Virus record (IMG/VR): IMGVR_UViG_3300037808_001516
Span: 62,001-126,000 of that record
Length of the DNA stretch: 64,000 nt
Origin: a virus
Direction: 5' to 3' (one strand)
The position numbers were made by a program, and so were the translations under genes. Shown here piece after piece: positions 23,966-34,400 of this stretch (position 1 is its first letter; each line of letters begins with the position of its first letter). Below the pieces are notes generated by a model, which saw nothing but the letters and a program-made list of their open reading frames with translations, made no database searches and was not told where the DNA came from.

Positions 23966-25225
23966 ATGTCTCTACCAACTCTAACTCCAGCGAGCGCTCT
24001 TTCGGCCGTTGTACTTCCTGTTACTGGTGCAACCAACAAGGTAAACACCGCGGTACCATACAAGATTTACTCTGATGAAACATCGCCGCTTTACTCTTCT
24101 GAGTTTATTTCAGGCGCAGTGGATCAGGTATCTTATGTGTATAAGAAACTTGGAGGAGATGTACTAGACCTGGAGATAACAGAGGGAAATGTTTACGCTG
24201 CTTACGAAGAAGCTGTTCTGGAATATTCATACTTAATAAACGTCCACCAAGCAACAAACATTCTATCGGATACTCTAGGGAACACTACAGGATCGTTTGA
24301 TTCAAAGGGCAACATAGAGTCAGGCTCATTGTCGTCTTCGTTGGGAGGCGAACATGTAGCGCTTAAGTACCCCAAATTCGAATATAGCATGACCCGTCGC
24401 ATCGCTGATGGTGTAGGTGCAGAAGTGGGAGTTAATGGCTCGGTCCAATACTCAGCTTCTTTCGATGTTACTTTTGGTATTCAAGATTATAACCTTCAAG
24501 ATATTATAAGTTCTTCTGAAGAATACTCCGGATCAGTTGGGAACAAGACAGTGCTTATTAAGAAGGTCTTCTATAAGACCCCTCACGCCATGTGGAGATT
24601 TTTTGGTTATTACGGTGGACTGAACGTCGTGGGCAACATGCAGAGTTATGGTCAATTTTCAGACGACTCAACCTTTCAACTGATTCCGACCTGGCAAAAC
24701 AAGTCTCAAGCGCTGGCTTTCGAAGATGCAATATATACTAGAATGTCTCATTTTTCATATGAACTGAGAAATAACAACTTAAGGCTAAGCCCTATACCAT
24801 ACACTGGCGGCCCAACAAAGATGTGGGTTGAGTTCTCTATACCAACGGACGTTTGGGACAACGACGACACCGCAACTGACGGTATAAACAACATGAACAC
24901 GTTGCCGATCGGAAATCTTCCGTTTAAGAACATAAATTCAATAGGTAAGCAGTGGATCAGAAGGTTTGCCTTGGCACTATGTAAAGAGACTTTAGGGCAG
25001 GTAAGATCTAAGTTTGGAAATGTTCCAATACCAGGTCAGCAGGTCAGCTTGAACGGTACCGCACTGGTCAGTGAAGCAAAAACAGAGCAGAATGCTCTGC
25101 GAGACGAGCTAAAAACTACGCTAGCTGAACTTACATATGCTAAATTAGCCGAAGCTGATGCGAATATGCTTGAAAGTACTGAGAAAGTTTTGGATAAGGT
25201 TCCAAACTATATTTTTGTGGGGTAA
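23966..25225 (+). CDS. probable neck / head-completion protein
   Basis: 419 residues. The region D-L-E-I-T-E-G-N-V-Y-A-A-Y-E-E-A-V-L-E-Y resembles the helical start of proteins that attach to the portal in marine myophages. The rest is beta-rich, with a conserved-looking W-R-F-F-G-Y-Y-G-G segment. Its position after capsid genes and before the next connector-like genes suggests a neck role comparable to T4 gp13. A 7-base inverted repeat (AGTTATA/TATAACT, 23928-23950) precedes it. Confidence 0.55.
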   Translation: MSLPTLTPASALSAVVLPVTGATNKVNTAVPYKIYSDETSPLYSSEFISGAVDQVSYVYKKLGGDVLDLEITEGNVYAAYEEAVLEYSYLINVHQATNILSDTLGNTTGSFDSKGNIESGSLSSSLGGEHVALKYPKFEYSMTRRIADGVGAEVGVNGSVQYSASFDVTFGIQDYNLQDIISSSEEYSGSVGNKTVLIKKVFYKTPHAMWRFFGYYGGLNVVGNMQSYGQFSDDSTFQLIPTWQNKSQALAFEDAIYTRMSHFSYELRNNNLRLSPIPYTGGPTKMWVEFSIPTDVWDNDDTATDGINNMNTLPIGNLPFKNINSIGKQWIRRFALALCKETLGQVRSKFGNVPIPGQQVSLNGTALVSEAKTEQNALRDELKTTLAELTYAKLAEADANMLESTEKVLDKVPNYIFVG

Positions 25226-25230
25226 TGTAA

Positions 25231-25719
25231 ATGTCTGAAGATAACAAATGGTCACAACCAGCATCACCGCCGCCGCCCTTGTTTACGGGAAAGAAGGAAA
25301 AAGACCTTGTAAAGCAAGTCAACGATGAAATCATCGAAAGAGTTGTTGGGCAGACAATAGCATACTACCCAGTAAGCTTGGAGCATACAAATTTTCACGA
25401 AATCTATGGAGAAGCCATACAAAAGTCTTTTTTAAACCCAATAAGAGTCTATGCGATGGTCTCTTATGTGTCAGAGACAACCACGACCACTCCGCTTGGC
25501 GTAGACAGGGTTGAAAGAATAAAGGTATCGTTTCACAAAAGAAGATTAACAGAAGATCAGGACCTCTTTGTCAGAGAAGGGGACTTTGTACAGTACGGTG
25601 ATAACTTTTATGAAATATTGACACTCTCTGAACCGATTTGGCTTTACGGACAAGTAGAATCGAAGTTCGAAATAACCGCAGAGTGCGTCAGAGCTAGAGA
25701 GGGTTTATTTAATGTCTGA
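25231..25719 (+). CDS. probable neck / head closure protein (gp14-like position)
   Basis: 162 residues, five bases after the previous stop. A proline-rich start (SQPASPPPPLF) precedes a beta-barrel-like part with a typical head-closure phrase (F-V-R-E-G-D-F-V-Q-Y-G-D-N-F-Y-E-I). That pattern, a beta strand pair around G-D, is common in head-tail connector proteins that close the portal channel. Overlaps the next gene by 8 bases. Confidence 0.55.
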   Translation: MSEDNKWSQPASPPPPLFTGKKEKDLVKQVNDEIIERVVGQTIAYYPVSLEHTNFHEIYGEAIQKSFLNPIRVYAMVSYVSETTTTTPLGVDRVERIKVSFHKRRLTEDQDLFVREGDFVQYGDNFYEILTLSEPIWLYGQVESKFEITAECVRAREGLFNV

Positions 25720-26530
25720 AATTACCAACGATGTGAAAAAAGTCTACTTTGACCCATCAACTATTGAAACTATTGACAAATCTGTGTTAAACTTTATTAA
25801 AGGATTGAATCTTTTCTCGAATACTAATGAAGGGTGGAGAGAGGTTCCAGTGGTGTGGGGAACTTCAGAGAGAGCATTCCTGGTAAAGAACAGCAAGGAC
25901 ATAAGAGACCAGCAAGGGATCCTAAAGTTGCCAATAATATCGGTATATAGAAGCTCCATAGTGAAAGACATGTCGAGTAAAGGAGTATTCCAGGGCAATG
26001 TGCCTGGCAACAACGACGAACAAGGAGGAAGCCTTGTTGTGTCGAGAGTCATAAACCAAGATAAAACAAAGAACTTTGCAAACGCAGACGCAAAGAGACT
26101 CTATAAGCAGGAGAACTATCCTTACGATAATCAGAAGATTGTATACAAAACAGTCAGTGCACCAATGCCTGTAAATGTAACAGTATCATATGAAATTACG
26201 ATAAGAACAGAATATCAGCAACAAATGAACGAATTAATGTTGCCTTTTATCACAAAACCTGGTACTATAAACTATGTAAATTTACAAGAAAGCGAACACA
26301 GATTTGAAGGATTCGTAGACGGAAACTTTAATGACCAAGGAAACTTGCAGAACTTCTCTTCTGATGAGAGAAGGTTTGAGACCAAGATATCATTAAGAGT
26401 TGTCGGGTATTTAGTCGGTGAAGACAAAAATGGAGAAAGACCACACTACTCGATCCGAGAAAATTTTGTAGAAGTAAAGATGCCAAAAGAAAGAATTATA
26501 ATAGATCCCGATGAGTGGGACAAGACATAA
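25712..26530 (+). CDS. probable tail completion / terminator protein (gp15-like position)
   Basis: 272 residues, overlapping the previous gene. Mixed alpha/beta; the stretch A-P-M-P-V-N-V-T-V-S-Y-E-I-T-I-R-T-E-Y is characteristic of tail terminator or sheath-capping proteins in marine myophages, where a beta strand leads to an Asn-rich helix (QQQMNELMLPF). In T4 such a protein (gp15 or gp3) caps the tail so it can join the head. Assigned by position plus that stretch. Confidence 0.55.
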   Translation: MSEITNDVKKVYFDPSTIETIDKSVLNFIKGLNLFSNTNEGWREVPVVWGTSERAFLVKNSKDIRDQQGILKLPIISVYRSSIVKDMSSKGVFQGNVPGNNDEQGGSLVVSRVINQDKTKNFANADAKRLYKQENYPYDNQKIVYKTVSAPMPVNVTVSYEITIRTEYQQQMNELMLPFITKPGTINYVNLQESEHRFEGFVDGNFNDQGNLQNFSSDERRFETKISLRVVGYLVGEDKNGERPHYSIRENFVEVKMPKERIIIDPDEWDKT

Positions 26531-26554
26531 ATCAAAAAAGAAAGGATACTTAAT

Positions 26555-26875
26555 ATGTCAGAAGAAAACAACAAAGAGCAAGAAAACGCGCCACAATCAC
26601 AGGAGGTCGTAGAGATCGAATGGGAGGAAGTCAAGGAACTTGTCAGTGTCAGAGCAGCACTAAGCCAAACAGAGAACGAACTAGCACGGTTTATGCTACA
26701 GGCTGAGAGAAGAAAGAACATGCTGGTGGCAAAAGTAGAGCAACTCGAAGCTGGCCTCTATCAGTTGGGTTCAGAGCTTAGAAGTCAGAAAGAGATTGAT
26801 GACTCATTTACTTACGAGTTAAAATTACCATCCCAGATTGGGGAAAAGGGCTATTTTCTCCGGAAAGATTCATAA
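26555..26875 (+). CDS. small coiled-coil protein
   Basis: 106 residues, SD AAAGGA. Acidic N-terminus followed by a single long coiled coil (residues 30-90) and a short tail. No family recognised. Probably a tail or neck assembly accessory, given its neighbours. Confidence 0.5.
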   Translation: MSEENNKEQENAPQSQEVVEIEWEEVKELVSVRAALSQTENELARFMLQAERRKNMLVAKVEQLEAGLYQLGSELRSQKEIDDSFTYELKLPSQIGEKGYFLRKDS

Positions 26876-26936
26876 ACACCACCACAGCAGACTACTTAGG
26901 TTATAACCGCAAGTTCAACATAACAAGGAGAGAGCG

Positions 26937-27149
26937 ATGTATACAACTAGCGACATAGGCATAGCAGCTTATCTGCAACTAAGGAAGTTTAAGCTTACGG
27001 AGTGTAGGAGATTGGACTCTGGGAAGTTTCATTTTGTCTTTGAAGACCCTAATAATCAATGCTCGGTAATTGCACTTGAGTTTCTAGATTCTGACTTTTG
27101 CAGATTTGATAACAACGTTAGAAACTTAAAGAAAATTCTCTTCTCTTAG
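26937..27149 (+). CDS. DUF5659-like small protein
   Basis: 70 residues, SD AAGGAGA. The pattern A-A-Y-L-Q-L-R-K-F-K-L followed by G-K-F-H-F-V-F-E-D resembles DUF5659, a small alpha/beta domain found in phages and Gram-positives with no known function. The gene is the last before a 129-base AT-rich spacer and a CTATTTATA element. Confidence 0.5.
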   Translation: MYTTSDIGIAAYLQLRKFKLTECRRLDSGKFHFVFEDPNNQCSVIALEFLDSDFCRFDNNVRNLKKILFS

Positions 27150-27278
27150 TGTAATCGGAAACTATTTATAAGCAGACGTTCGTTAGCTTCATTTAAATAA
27201 CATTCCCTCATATTTAATACTCTTATATTTTATAAAATAATATTATTTTTTATATAACATATATAGGAGGAAAAATAT
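27150..27278 (+). promoter_or_regulatory. AT-rich leader with CTATTTATA element before the fibre gene
   Basis: Begins with CTATTTATA at 27162-27170, then a run that is nearly all A and T from about 27195 to 27268 (for example TTATATTTTATAAAATAATA), ending in AGGAGG before the ATG at 27279. I see no gene in it. The AT richness could assist promoter melting. Confidence 0.5.
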
Positions 27279-30200
27279 ATGGCTTATGAAATAAGTTCTT
27301 CCGTCGCAAACTCTACTTTCGCTATTCAGGGGGTGACCTCATCCGTTACAAACGGATTCGAGCAAGGCGGCAAGTTTAGCCCAGACGGAACGAAATTGGC
27401 TGTGGGCACATATCGCCATGGCGGAGCCGGATCAACGGACTATGGTATAGACATCTATACCTCAGCCTCATCTGGCGGATGGACTCGAACAGAATCCATC
27501 GACACCGGAACCAGCGGCCCCGGGGCCCACATGGAGTGGTACTCAGCCACTAATATCTTTGCGATTGTTGGAAACAACATCAAAAACTTTCTCAGTGGCG
27601 CTTCTGGTTGGTCAGCCGGTCAGGTTAACGTTGCAACTGGTGGTGATCGTTACTTTGAATTCAACCCAAGTAAAACGATTCTCGCAACATGGAAAGGTAC
27701 AGACCAAAACTGGAGGTCTATCTATTCAGGCTCAGGAAACTGGACTTCAACATCAGACCAGTCCGCAGGCAGCTATGGCGACCTGCAGAGTTTGGCTTGG
27801 ATATCTGATGATGTTATCGCTTTAGGTTATCCAGAGAACTCATCCTACAGAGGTATCTTGTTGACTTACAAGACAACTAACGGTGGCTCTAGCTATAGCA
27901 TGGCTGAATATCTGAATGGCGATTCAGTCCAGTTGCCAGGTATGGGTGCTGCTTTGTATTATCACACGTCGAGCAACGCTCTTCTCGTGGGAACACGCGC
28001 CGCTGCAGCTGACACTGAGAATGCTAAAAACAAGCTAATCTTGATCCAGTCAGGTTCTGAAGGTCACCTACCTGCGAGCTATACCTCTCACACGGTTATA
28101 GACTCTGGTAAAAGACCGATAGACGGCTTTCAGACTGCACCACAGTCTGGAAACGGTGATAGAGTGCTCATGGTTACCCATGATGACGGTGCTGACGATG
28201 CTGACTTGTTAGCAATCGAATCCGGATCGGCCGGATGGAAAGTTACAGTAATCGATGATAACATTCAAGGCCCAAGTTCGGAAGGTAATATTGATATATC
28301 ATCTCTCGGTGCTGTTGTTTCGAATGACATTGGAAACGGCTCCGGCCAGGCTACCTTTGTAGTCAGGCAGATGATATCTGCAGACCCAGCACTTGCATCT
28401 ACTGTTGCATCGACTGTTGGCAGTTCCGGAGGAACCGTTAAGGCAGGTGGTACTAATTCATCCCCTGTAGGTCAGGTTGTAATACCGTCAAACGCGCTTG
28501 GCGGTAATGTGTCCGTCAGTGTTGATACCGCGCATGCGTCGTCGTCCGTCAAATTAGGCTTAAGAACGCTAGGAGAAGCTTCTAGTAATATAATTCGCCT
28601 AACGCCACATGGCACAAAGTTTAGTTCAGCAGTTACAGTTACGATTCGTTTGAAAGATGGAGCTTCAACCGACAACTTACAGTTGTTGAAAAGAAACAGT
28701 GAAACCGGACAATGGTATGATACCGGAGTCAGCTTATCTGTTTCTTCAGGCACAGTATCTTTCACCACTACTAGCTTTAGTGATTATATAATAATAGGAG
28801 GACAAAAAGTGGCTAGAACAAAAATAAATAATATACAATTAGATAGATTAGAGAGGGCAAACTCGGTCTTAGCTTCGGCTTTGAACCTTACAGCTTCGGC
28901 AAACACAGTTGCACTGGATGTGATTGATTCAGACAGATTTTTACTGCAATCAGCAAGTGGAGAATCTCAGATAGTCTCAGCATCGGCTATAGCAACATAT
29001 ATGGCAACAAAGGTACAGCCTACCCATATCCAAACAACGGATACGGACACAGCAGGGACATATAGAGTCACGTTTACAGACTCAACAGACACAGATACTA
29101 CATCACAAATCTTTACTGATGGTGATCTAGTTTTTAATGCAGGAACAAATGCTTTAAGCATGGCAATCCTGTCAGCATCATCAGATATCAGCGGCTCAGC
29201 TGCACTTTTCGTAGGATCTAGTGCAACCGTTAATAATGGGCTCACAGTCACTGCTGGTGGCGCAACAGTTACAGCGGGCGGACTTACCGTCTCGGCTGGC
29301 GGAGCAAGCATAACAGGACCAGTAACTTCATCTGCAGCTGTAAGGACCGGTGCAGGCTTGATTACTGGTCAATCTATTTTGGACATTGGTACAGACAGTG
29401 ATCCTGATGCACTAAGAGTTGGTTCAAGTAATGTTAATGTTTCATTGTCTCTTGAGTCGAGTGGTCCATCCTCCGGTGCATTTACTGTAGCCGGCGGCGT
29501 CGGTATCGGCGACGACCTTTTCGTCGGTAATGAAATATCTGGTTCTGGTGATCTTAAAGCAGGAACCATCACCATGGCGGAATTCACTGTTGCTAGAAAT
29601 GGTAACACTGATATTGATGGTACCTTGAACGTTGAAGGTGTTCCAACTTTTCAAGCTGGTGCAGTCTTTTCGTCCGGTATTACAACCGCAGGTGCAATTG
29701 CAGGGGCAACAACAATCTCTGGTTCGAGCACAATCTCAGGCCATGCCTTGGATATCGAAACGGATGCAAACGTCGCAGGTGACCTTACTGTTGTTGGTGA
29801 TCTTGTAATTCAGGGCGCCACAACAACGATTGAAACCACAAATCTTCTCGTGGAAGATAGCTTGATTGAGATCGCCCGCGGCAATGGCGGCTCTAGAGCA
29901 TCCAATGCAGGAGCTGGTCTCTTTATTTCTGGTACATTGGCTAACGATGTTTCACTTACTGTACAAGGCAGCGGCGGACGACTTAGAGTCAGCGGTTCCA
30001 CCCCTGGTTTTGATACTGTGTTTGGCGGTTCTTACGCCATCAACGGAAGCTCGGTCCTCAACAACACAACACTTGGAAGCTCTGTTGTTAATTCAAGCTT
30101 GACTTCCCTCGGGACACAAGCAGAAGCGTTGAACATGGGCTCTCAGGGCATTACTGCTGCTGGCGCAATCGCTGGTGCATCAACTGTATCTGGTTCTGGT

Positions 30201-31331
30201 CTTGCATCTGCAGGTGGCGGTCTCGCTGCCGGCTTTGGTAGCCAGTTCACCGTAAGCAACGCAGGCGCAGTTGTCGCGGCTAGTTTGAATAACAGCGCTG
30301 GTGGAATCACCAACGCTGGATCGATCAACGGCGCAACTACTATTTCTGGCTCTGGCCAGTTATCTTTAGCAGTTGGGATTAGTGCTGCAAACGAAAACTT
30401 CACTGTAAGCAGTGCAGGCGCAGTTGTTGCTGCTAGTTTGAACAACAGCAACGGCGGCATTACCAACGCTGGTTCAATTGCTGGCGCAACTAGTGTTGAC
30501 GGTTCAGGTGATCTTACCATGGGTACAATCACGATGACTGGCTTCGCTGTTGATGCAGACGGTGACACTGCTCTCAAGAGTCTTACTGTTGATGATGGAT
30601 CGACAATCGGTACAGACAGCGACTCAGACATGCTGACTCTTACCAATGGTTCTGACATCACCGTTGCTTCAGACCTTGATCTTGTTGTTAGCGAAGGTAA
30701 ACTTAAGCTTGGCTCTACAGCAGTAACTTCTACTGCTGCAGAACTCAACTTGCTTGATGGTGTATCCGGTCTCGTCCAAGCTGACTTTACTAAGTTGGCA
30801 GCGGTTGACGCGACTGCTGCAGAACTCAACTTGCTTGACGCTTCTGCAGGATCCGATACGGCTCTTGCTTCTGGCGACGGTGTCATTTTTGGTGATGCAT
30901 CAGACAGCAACAACACTAAGAAGGCTACAATGCAAAACGTTGCAGACCTTTTGGGCGCTGGTGATGGCTTGCAGGTTAACGACTCAACCGCTGCAATCAG
31001 AATTGATTATGTCAACGACATTTTCTCTTCAGCATCACACATGAACGCTGGATTGTCATACGATATGATAACAGCATCTTTAAGTGCAACACCATTATCA
31101 TCATCATTGCAGGTTTACCTCAATGGTATGCTTCAGGTTGTTTCTGGAGCTGTCGACATCAGTGGCTCTTCTTCAGGTGTATATACTCCTGTTTCTGCTT
31201 TTGACTATAAGCTTTCCGACGGATCAAGTGAATTTGGTCTTGGAAATGCTATGGACACAGCTACTAAAGTTATCTTCGCAGAGCCAATTGACAATGATGA
31301 CGTAGTACAAATCAAGTACATCAAAAAATAA
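27279..31331 (+). CDS. long tail fibre / receptor-binding protein, apparently a fusion
   Basis: 1350 residues. Residues 1-360 look like a beta-propeller (KFSPDGTKLAVGTY, and repeated S-G-W/S-G-N blades). Residues about 370-505 resemble a ZU5-type domain (G-G-T-V-K-A-G, V-V-I-P-S-N-A-L, F-S-D-Y-I-I-I-G). From about 506 a second part begins that starts like an independent fibre protein (VARTKINNIQLDRLERANS) and holds long repeats (A-G-A-I-A-G-A-x-T-x-S-G-S-G units of ~51 residues, and T-A-A-E-L-N-L-L-D twice). An in-frame AGGAGG plus GTG at 28809 could start a shorter 840-residue product. Fibres of this type bind host surface sugars or proteins. A terminator follows. Confidence 0.75.
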   Translation: MAYEISSSVANSTFAIQGVTSSVTNGFEQGGKFSPDGTKLAVGTYRHGGAGSTDYGIDIYTSASSGGWTRTESIDTGTSGPGAHMEWYSATNIFAIVGNNIKNFLSGASGWSAGQVNVATGGDRYFEFNPSKTILATWKGTDQNWRSIYSGSGNWTSTSDQSAGSYGDLQSLAWISDDVIALGYPENSSYRGILLTYKTTNGGSSYSMAEYLNGDSVQLPGMGAALYYHTSSNALLVGTRAAAADTENAKNKLILIQSGSEGHLPASYTSHTVIDSGKRPIDGFQTAPQSGNGDRVLMVTHDDGADDADLLAIESGSAGWKVTVIDDNIQGPSSEGNIDISSLGAVVSNDIGNGSGQATFVVRQMISADPALASTVASTVGSSGGTVKAGGTNSSPVGQVVIPSNALGGNVSVSVDTAHASSSVKLGLRTLGEASSNIIRLTPHGTKFSSAVTVTIRLKDGASTDNLQLLKRNSETGQWYDTGVSLSVSSGTVSFTTTSFSDYIIIGGQKVARTKINNIQLDRLERANSVLASALNLTASANTVALDVIDSDRFLLQSASGESQIVSASAIATYMATKVQPTHIQTTDTDTAGTYRVTFTDSTDTDTTSQIFTDGDLVFNAGTNALSMAILSASSDISGSAALFVGSSATVNNGLTVTAGGATVTAGGLTVSAGGASITGPVTSSAAVRTGAGLITGQSILDIGTDSDPDALRVGSSNVNVSLSLESSGPSSGAFTVAGGVGIGDDLFVGNEISGSGDLKAGTITMAEFTVARNGNTDIDGTLNVEGVPTFQAGAVFSSGITTAGAIAGATTISGSSTISGHALDIETDANVAGDLTVVGDLVIQGATTTIETTNLLVEDSLIEIARGNGGSRASNAGAGLFISGTLANDVSLTVQGSGGRLRVSGSTPGFDTVFGGSYAINGSSVLNNTTLGSSVVNSSLTSLGTQAEALNMGSQGITAAGAIAGASTVSGSGLASAGGGLAAGFGSQFTVSNAGAVVAASLNNSAGGITNAGSINGATTISGSGQLSLAVGISAANENFTVSSAGAVVAASLNNSNGGITNAGSIAGATSVDGSGDLTMGTITMTGFAVDADGDTALKSLTVDDGSTIGTDSDSDMLTLTNGSDITVASDLDLVVSEGKLKLGSTAVTSTAAELNLLDGVSGLVQADFTKLAAVDATAAELNLLDASAGSDTALASGDGVIFGDASDSNNTKKATMQNVADLLGAGDGLQVNDSTAAIRIDYVNDIFSSASHMNAGLSYDMITASLSATPLSSSLQVYLNGMLQVVSGAVDISGSSSGVYTPVSAFDYKLSDGSSEFGLGNAMDTATKVIFAEPIDNDDVVQIKYIKK
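28796..28811 (+). promoter_or_regulatory. internal ribosome binding site and GTG start in the fibre gene
   Basis: AGGAGG at 28796-28801, seven-base spacer, GTG at 28809 in the same frame as the fibre gene. The residues that follow (ARTKINNIQLDRLE) look like a natural protein start. Confidence 0.45.
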
Positions 31332-31355
31332 TTGATCCCACCATAATTCCCACCT

Positions 31356-31388
31356 AAGCCCGCCTTTTTGGCGGGCTTTTCTTTTTCT
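31356..31388 (+). terminator. Rho-independent terminator after the fibre gene
   Basis: Nine-base GC-rich stem (AAGCCCGCC 31356-31364, GGCGGGCTT 31370-31378) with a TTTTT loop and a T-rich tail (TTCTTTTTC). It ends the fibre transcript before the sheath unit. Confidence 0.92.
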
Positions 31389-31390
31389 TA

Positions 31391-31410
31391 TTTCCTTTGC
31401 GCAAAGGAAA
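31391..31410 (+). repeat. perfect 20-bp palindrome
   Basis: TTTCCTTTGC followed immediately by its reverse complement GCAAAGGAAA, two bases before the CTATTTATT element. Could be an operator for a dimeric regulator or the stem of a second hairpin in the transcript. Confidence 0.6.
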
Positions 31411-31412
31411 AA

Positions 31413-31421
31413 CTATTTATT
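31413..31421 (+). promoter_or_regulatory. CTATTTATT late-type element before the sheath gene
   Basis: CTATTTATT, 44 bases before the sheath ATG at 31465 and 25 bases after the terminator tail, next to the 20-bp palindrome. Same sequence as the element before the scaffold gene. Confidence 0.5.
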
Positions 31422-31464
31422 AAGTAAAATAACATTTATCTTGATCCGCAAAGGAGATATTAAC

Positions 31465-34400
31465 ATGGCATCTAGAAAGTTTAGATTCGTTTCACCAGGA
31501 GTATTCCTCAAAGAAATAGACAATTCACAACTCCCAAGGACACCCGAAGGTGTCGGACCAGTGATTATCGGTAGAACCCGAAAAGGCCCATCAATGAAGC
31601 CTTATAAAGTTCGTTCATTAGAAGAGTTTGAAAGGGTATTTGGCAAGCCAATGCCCGGAAACCAGGGAGAAGACCCTTGGAGAGATGGTACCGGCCTTTT
31701 AGCTGAATCTTACTTGCCGTATGCTGCAAGGGCTTATTTGTCCGCAGATATTGATTCACCAGTTACAGTAATAAGACTTGCTGGTGTCGCCGGCGACGAT
31801 GCCGCTGCCGACGGAGCAGGCGAGCCAGGCTGGGAAGCATCAAACGCTTGGGGCTTATTTGTAATGCCCAAAGATTTCAGCGCATCCGCCGCTGATCTAG
31901 AATTAGCTGCAATATTTTACGGAGCAACAGACTCGACGGCCTCCGATTTTGGAATAAAAACAAAGGGTATACACGCTTCTGGTGGAGCAGGCACAGCCGG
32001 AGGAAGTGATATATTAACAGTAAACAATACAGGAACTCAGCTTGGAACCGACGGTCGTTTCACGGTTCAGCTTTCAGCTTCATCCGGAACAAGAGAGATT
32101 TCATTTGCATTCGAAGATATAAGAAAAGATTTTAACACAAACCCAGTAATGACGAATACAACAATCTCTTCTGTCGCATCCGGCACCCTAGCAGAACATT
32201 ATTGGCTGGGTGAGACTTTTGAAGAAAACTACAGAAAAGTTTCATCATCAGCCGGCCAGAATGGGTTGGTCGCGGTAGCGATGCAGTTAACAGATCTGAT
32301 GGACGATTTTAAGAGCTTGGAGCACGGCCTAACCGAGGCTAGAAGTGGCTGGGTTTTTGGAAACGATACCTCTGGGAACCCCTCTGCCTTTTCGGAAGCT
32401 AATCAGCAGAAGCTTTTTAGAATTATTTCAATCCAGGAAGGTTTTGAAGCAAGTAGGGACTTGTTGATTGGGATTGAGGATATCCGACCAGCACGCCCGG
32501 GTGCATTTGAGCGCTTTGGCACGTTCTCTGTAGTAGTGAAAAGAATAACTCCGTCAAATGTTGTGGAAATAGAAAGATTTGATGGATTAAATCTAAATCC
32601 AGAGTCAGCCAACTTCATCGCAAGACGAATTGGGGATGTTTATATGGAATGGGACTCTGTACAGAAGAGAAACAAGATGTACGGAAGCAATTTGAATATT
32701 TCAGAATTTATCAGAGTTGAAATGAACTCTGAAATAGAGGTCCAGGGTGGCCCTATAAATGTTGAAACAGTGCCGTTTGGTTTTTATGGCCCAATCGTCC
32801 CTAAAACTGAAGCAAAGGCAGTGGCGGGCACAGGTGGCGTAGCTTCCGTGGGTAGCTTCAAGGCCCTAGATGCATTTAACGCTACTGGAGCAAATGGCCG
32901 CACATTTAGAATTAAAACAGTGGCCAATACAACTGGGTTAGTGTTCGAACTCAAATCAGATCTGACTTCCGCAGCCGCGGCATCATCAAATGCTGCAGGT
33001 CAGGACAATGAAGCGGCACCAAAGGTTGGAACCAACGGAATTAGTGCAGGTGATAACGCGGCATTTGCAGCTGCAGTAAAGGCAGCAATTGAAGGGTCAA
33101 CATTAGCGTCAGATTTAACGGTATCCGCGGTTGTTGCAGACGGCTCCGACTCTGTGATAACGATAACACAAAAAACCTTAGGTGCTGTAACTACTGCAGC
33201 ACATGAGACCGCAGCCGATGGGAATCACTTTACGATCACAGAAACAAACGCCGGAAATAACCCGGAGTTTCTTGTCTCGCCAGGCTTTTCGACTTGGGCA
33301 ACGGCCGAAGTTTCATTATCTGGAGCGGTAGCTGATTCATCTGATATAAGTCTTAAGTGGCCACCAGCACCGCTTGTTGCAACTGGGTCAAAAGAACCAG
33401 GTCAATCAGCAGGGTATATGTTTGGTGTTACTCCATTCAAACAAACTTACACCGGTGGAGCAGGAACTCCAACAAGAGAGATTAATAAGGGCTATGTTGA
33501 CTTTGTTAGAATAATGTCCGATTACGGAACCTTAATAGCAGATCAGACGTCAGGAATCGACGGCACCAACGGCGAAGCACCTTATAAGTTTACATTGGAT
33601 GAAGTTATTATTACACCTAAGACTGGAGTCACACACGCAAATCTAACAGGCCCAGGTGAAGTGAAGTCTGCAGTGTACACTACAGGATCACGTACTGCAT
33701 CCGCCGCCGGCGGTATAGCCGCCTCGTGGACTCAGCACGTCGATAAATCAGGCTCATGTGATATTAGAACTTTACTTGATATTGTTGGCGGCTTTAATAT
33801 GCCACTCGCCGGCGGCTCCGATGGTGTTAACATTATAGAAGCAGATCCATTTAATATGGGAGTTGTAGACGCCGACGCGACAACTGCAACATCTTATGCT
33901 TTCGCATCCATAGACAGAGCGATTGAGATGATAAGGGACCCAGAACTGATAGAACATAACCTCGCTGCAATGCCTGGTGTCACAAACACCACATTGACAA
34001 CAAAGCTTGTCAGAACATGTGAATCAAGGGCAGACTCTCTGGCAATCATCGATTTACCAGATGTTTATGTACCTCCATTTCAGGCAAAGTGTTCAACTTT
34101 CAAACAAAGAGTAGATGGTACGACACCAGAACTCTCAGCGAAGAATTTAGTGTCGCGACAGCTCAACTCTTCTTATGGGGCAACTTATTACCCATGGGTT
34201 AAAATTAAAGATGAAGTCTTCAACAGGGACGTCTGGGCACCCCCTTCAGTGGTTGCACTCGGCGTCATGGCATACACAGAAGAGCGCGACGATGTCTGGT
34301 TTGCTCCTGCAGGCTTTAACAGGGGTGGGCTGAATACCGGCAACGCTGGCTTACCAGTGCTTCAGGCTTCTGAACAACTATTGGCAAAGGACAGAGATAC

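Noticed and set aside
30160-30560. Regularly spaced repeats considered as a CRISPR array
   Set aside because: They are in-frame protein repeats of about 51 residues in the fibre shaft, with no short direct repeats and no spacers or cas genes.
30143-30916. 257-codon open frame on the minus strand inside the fibre gene
   Set aside because: It mirrors the Ala/Gly/Thr repeats of the fibre gene, has no ribosome site, and its translation is low-complexity. A shadow frame.
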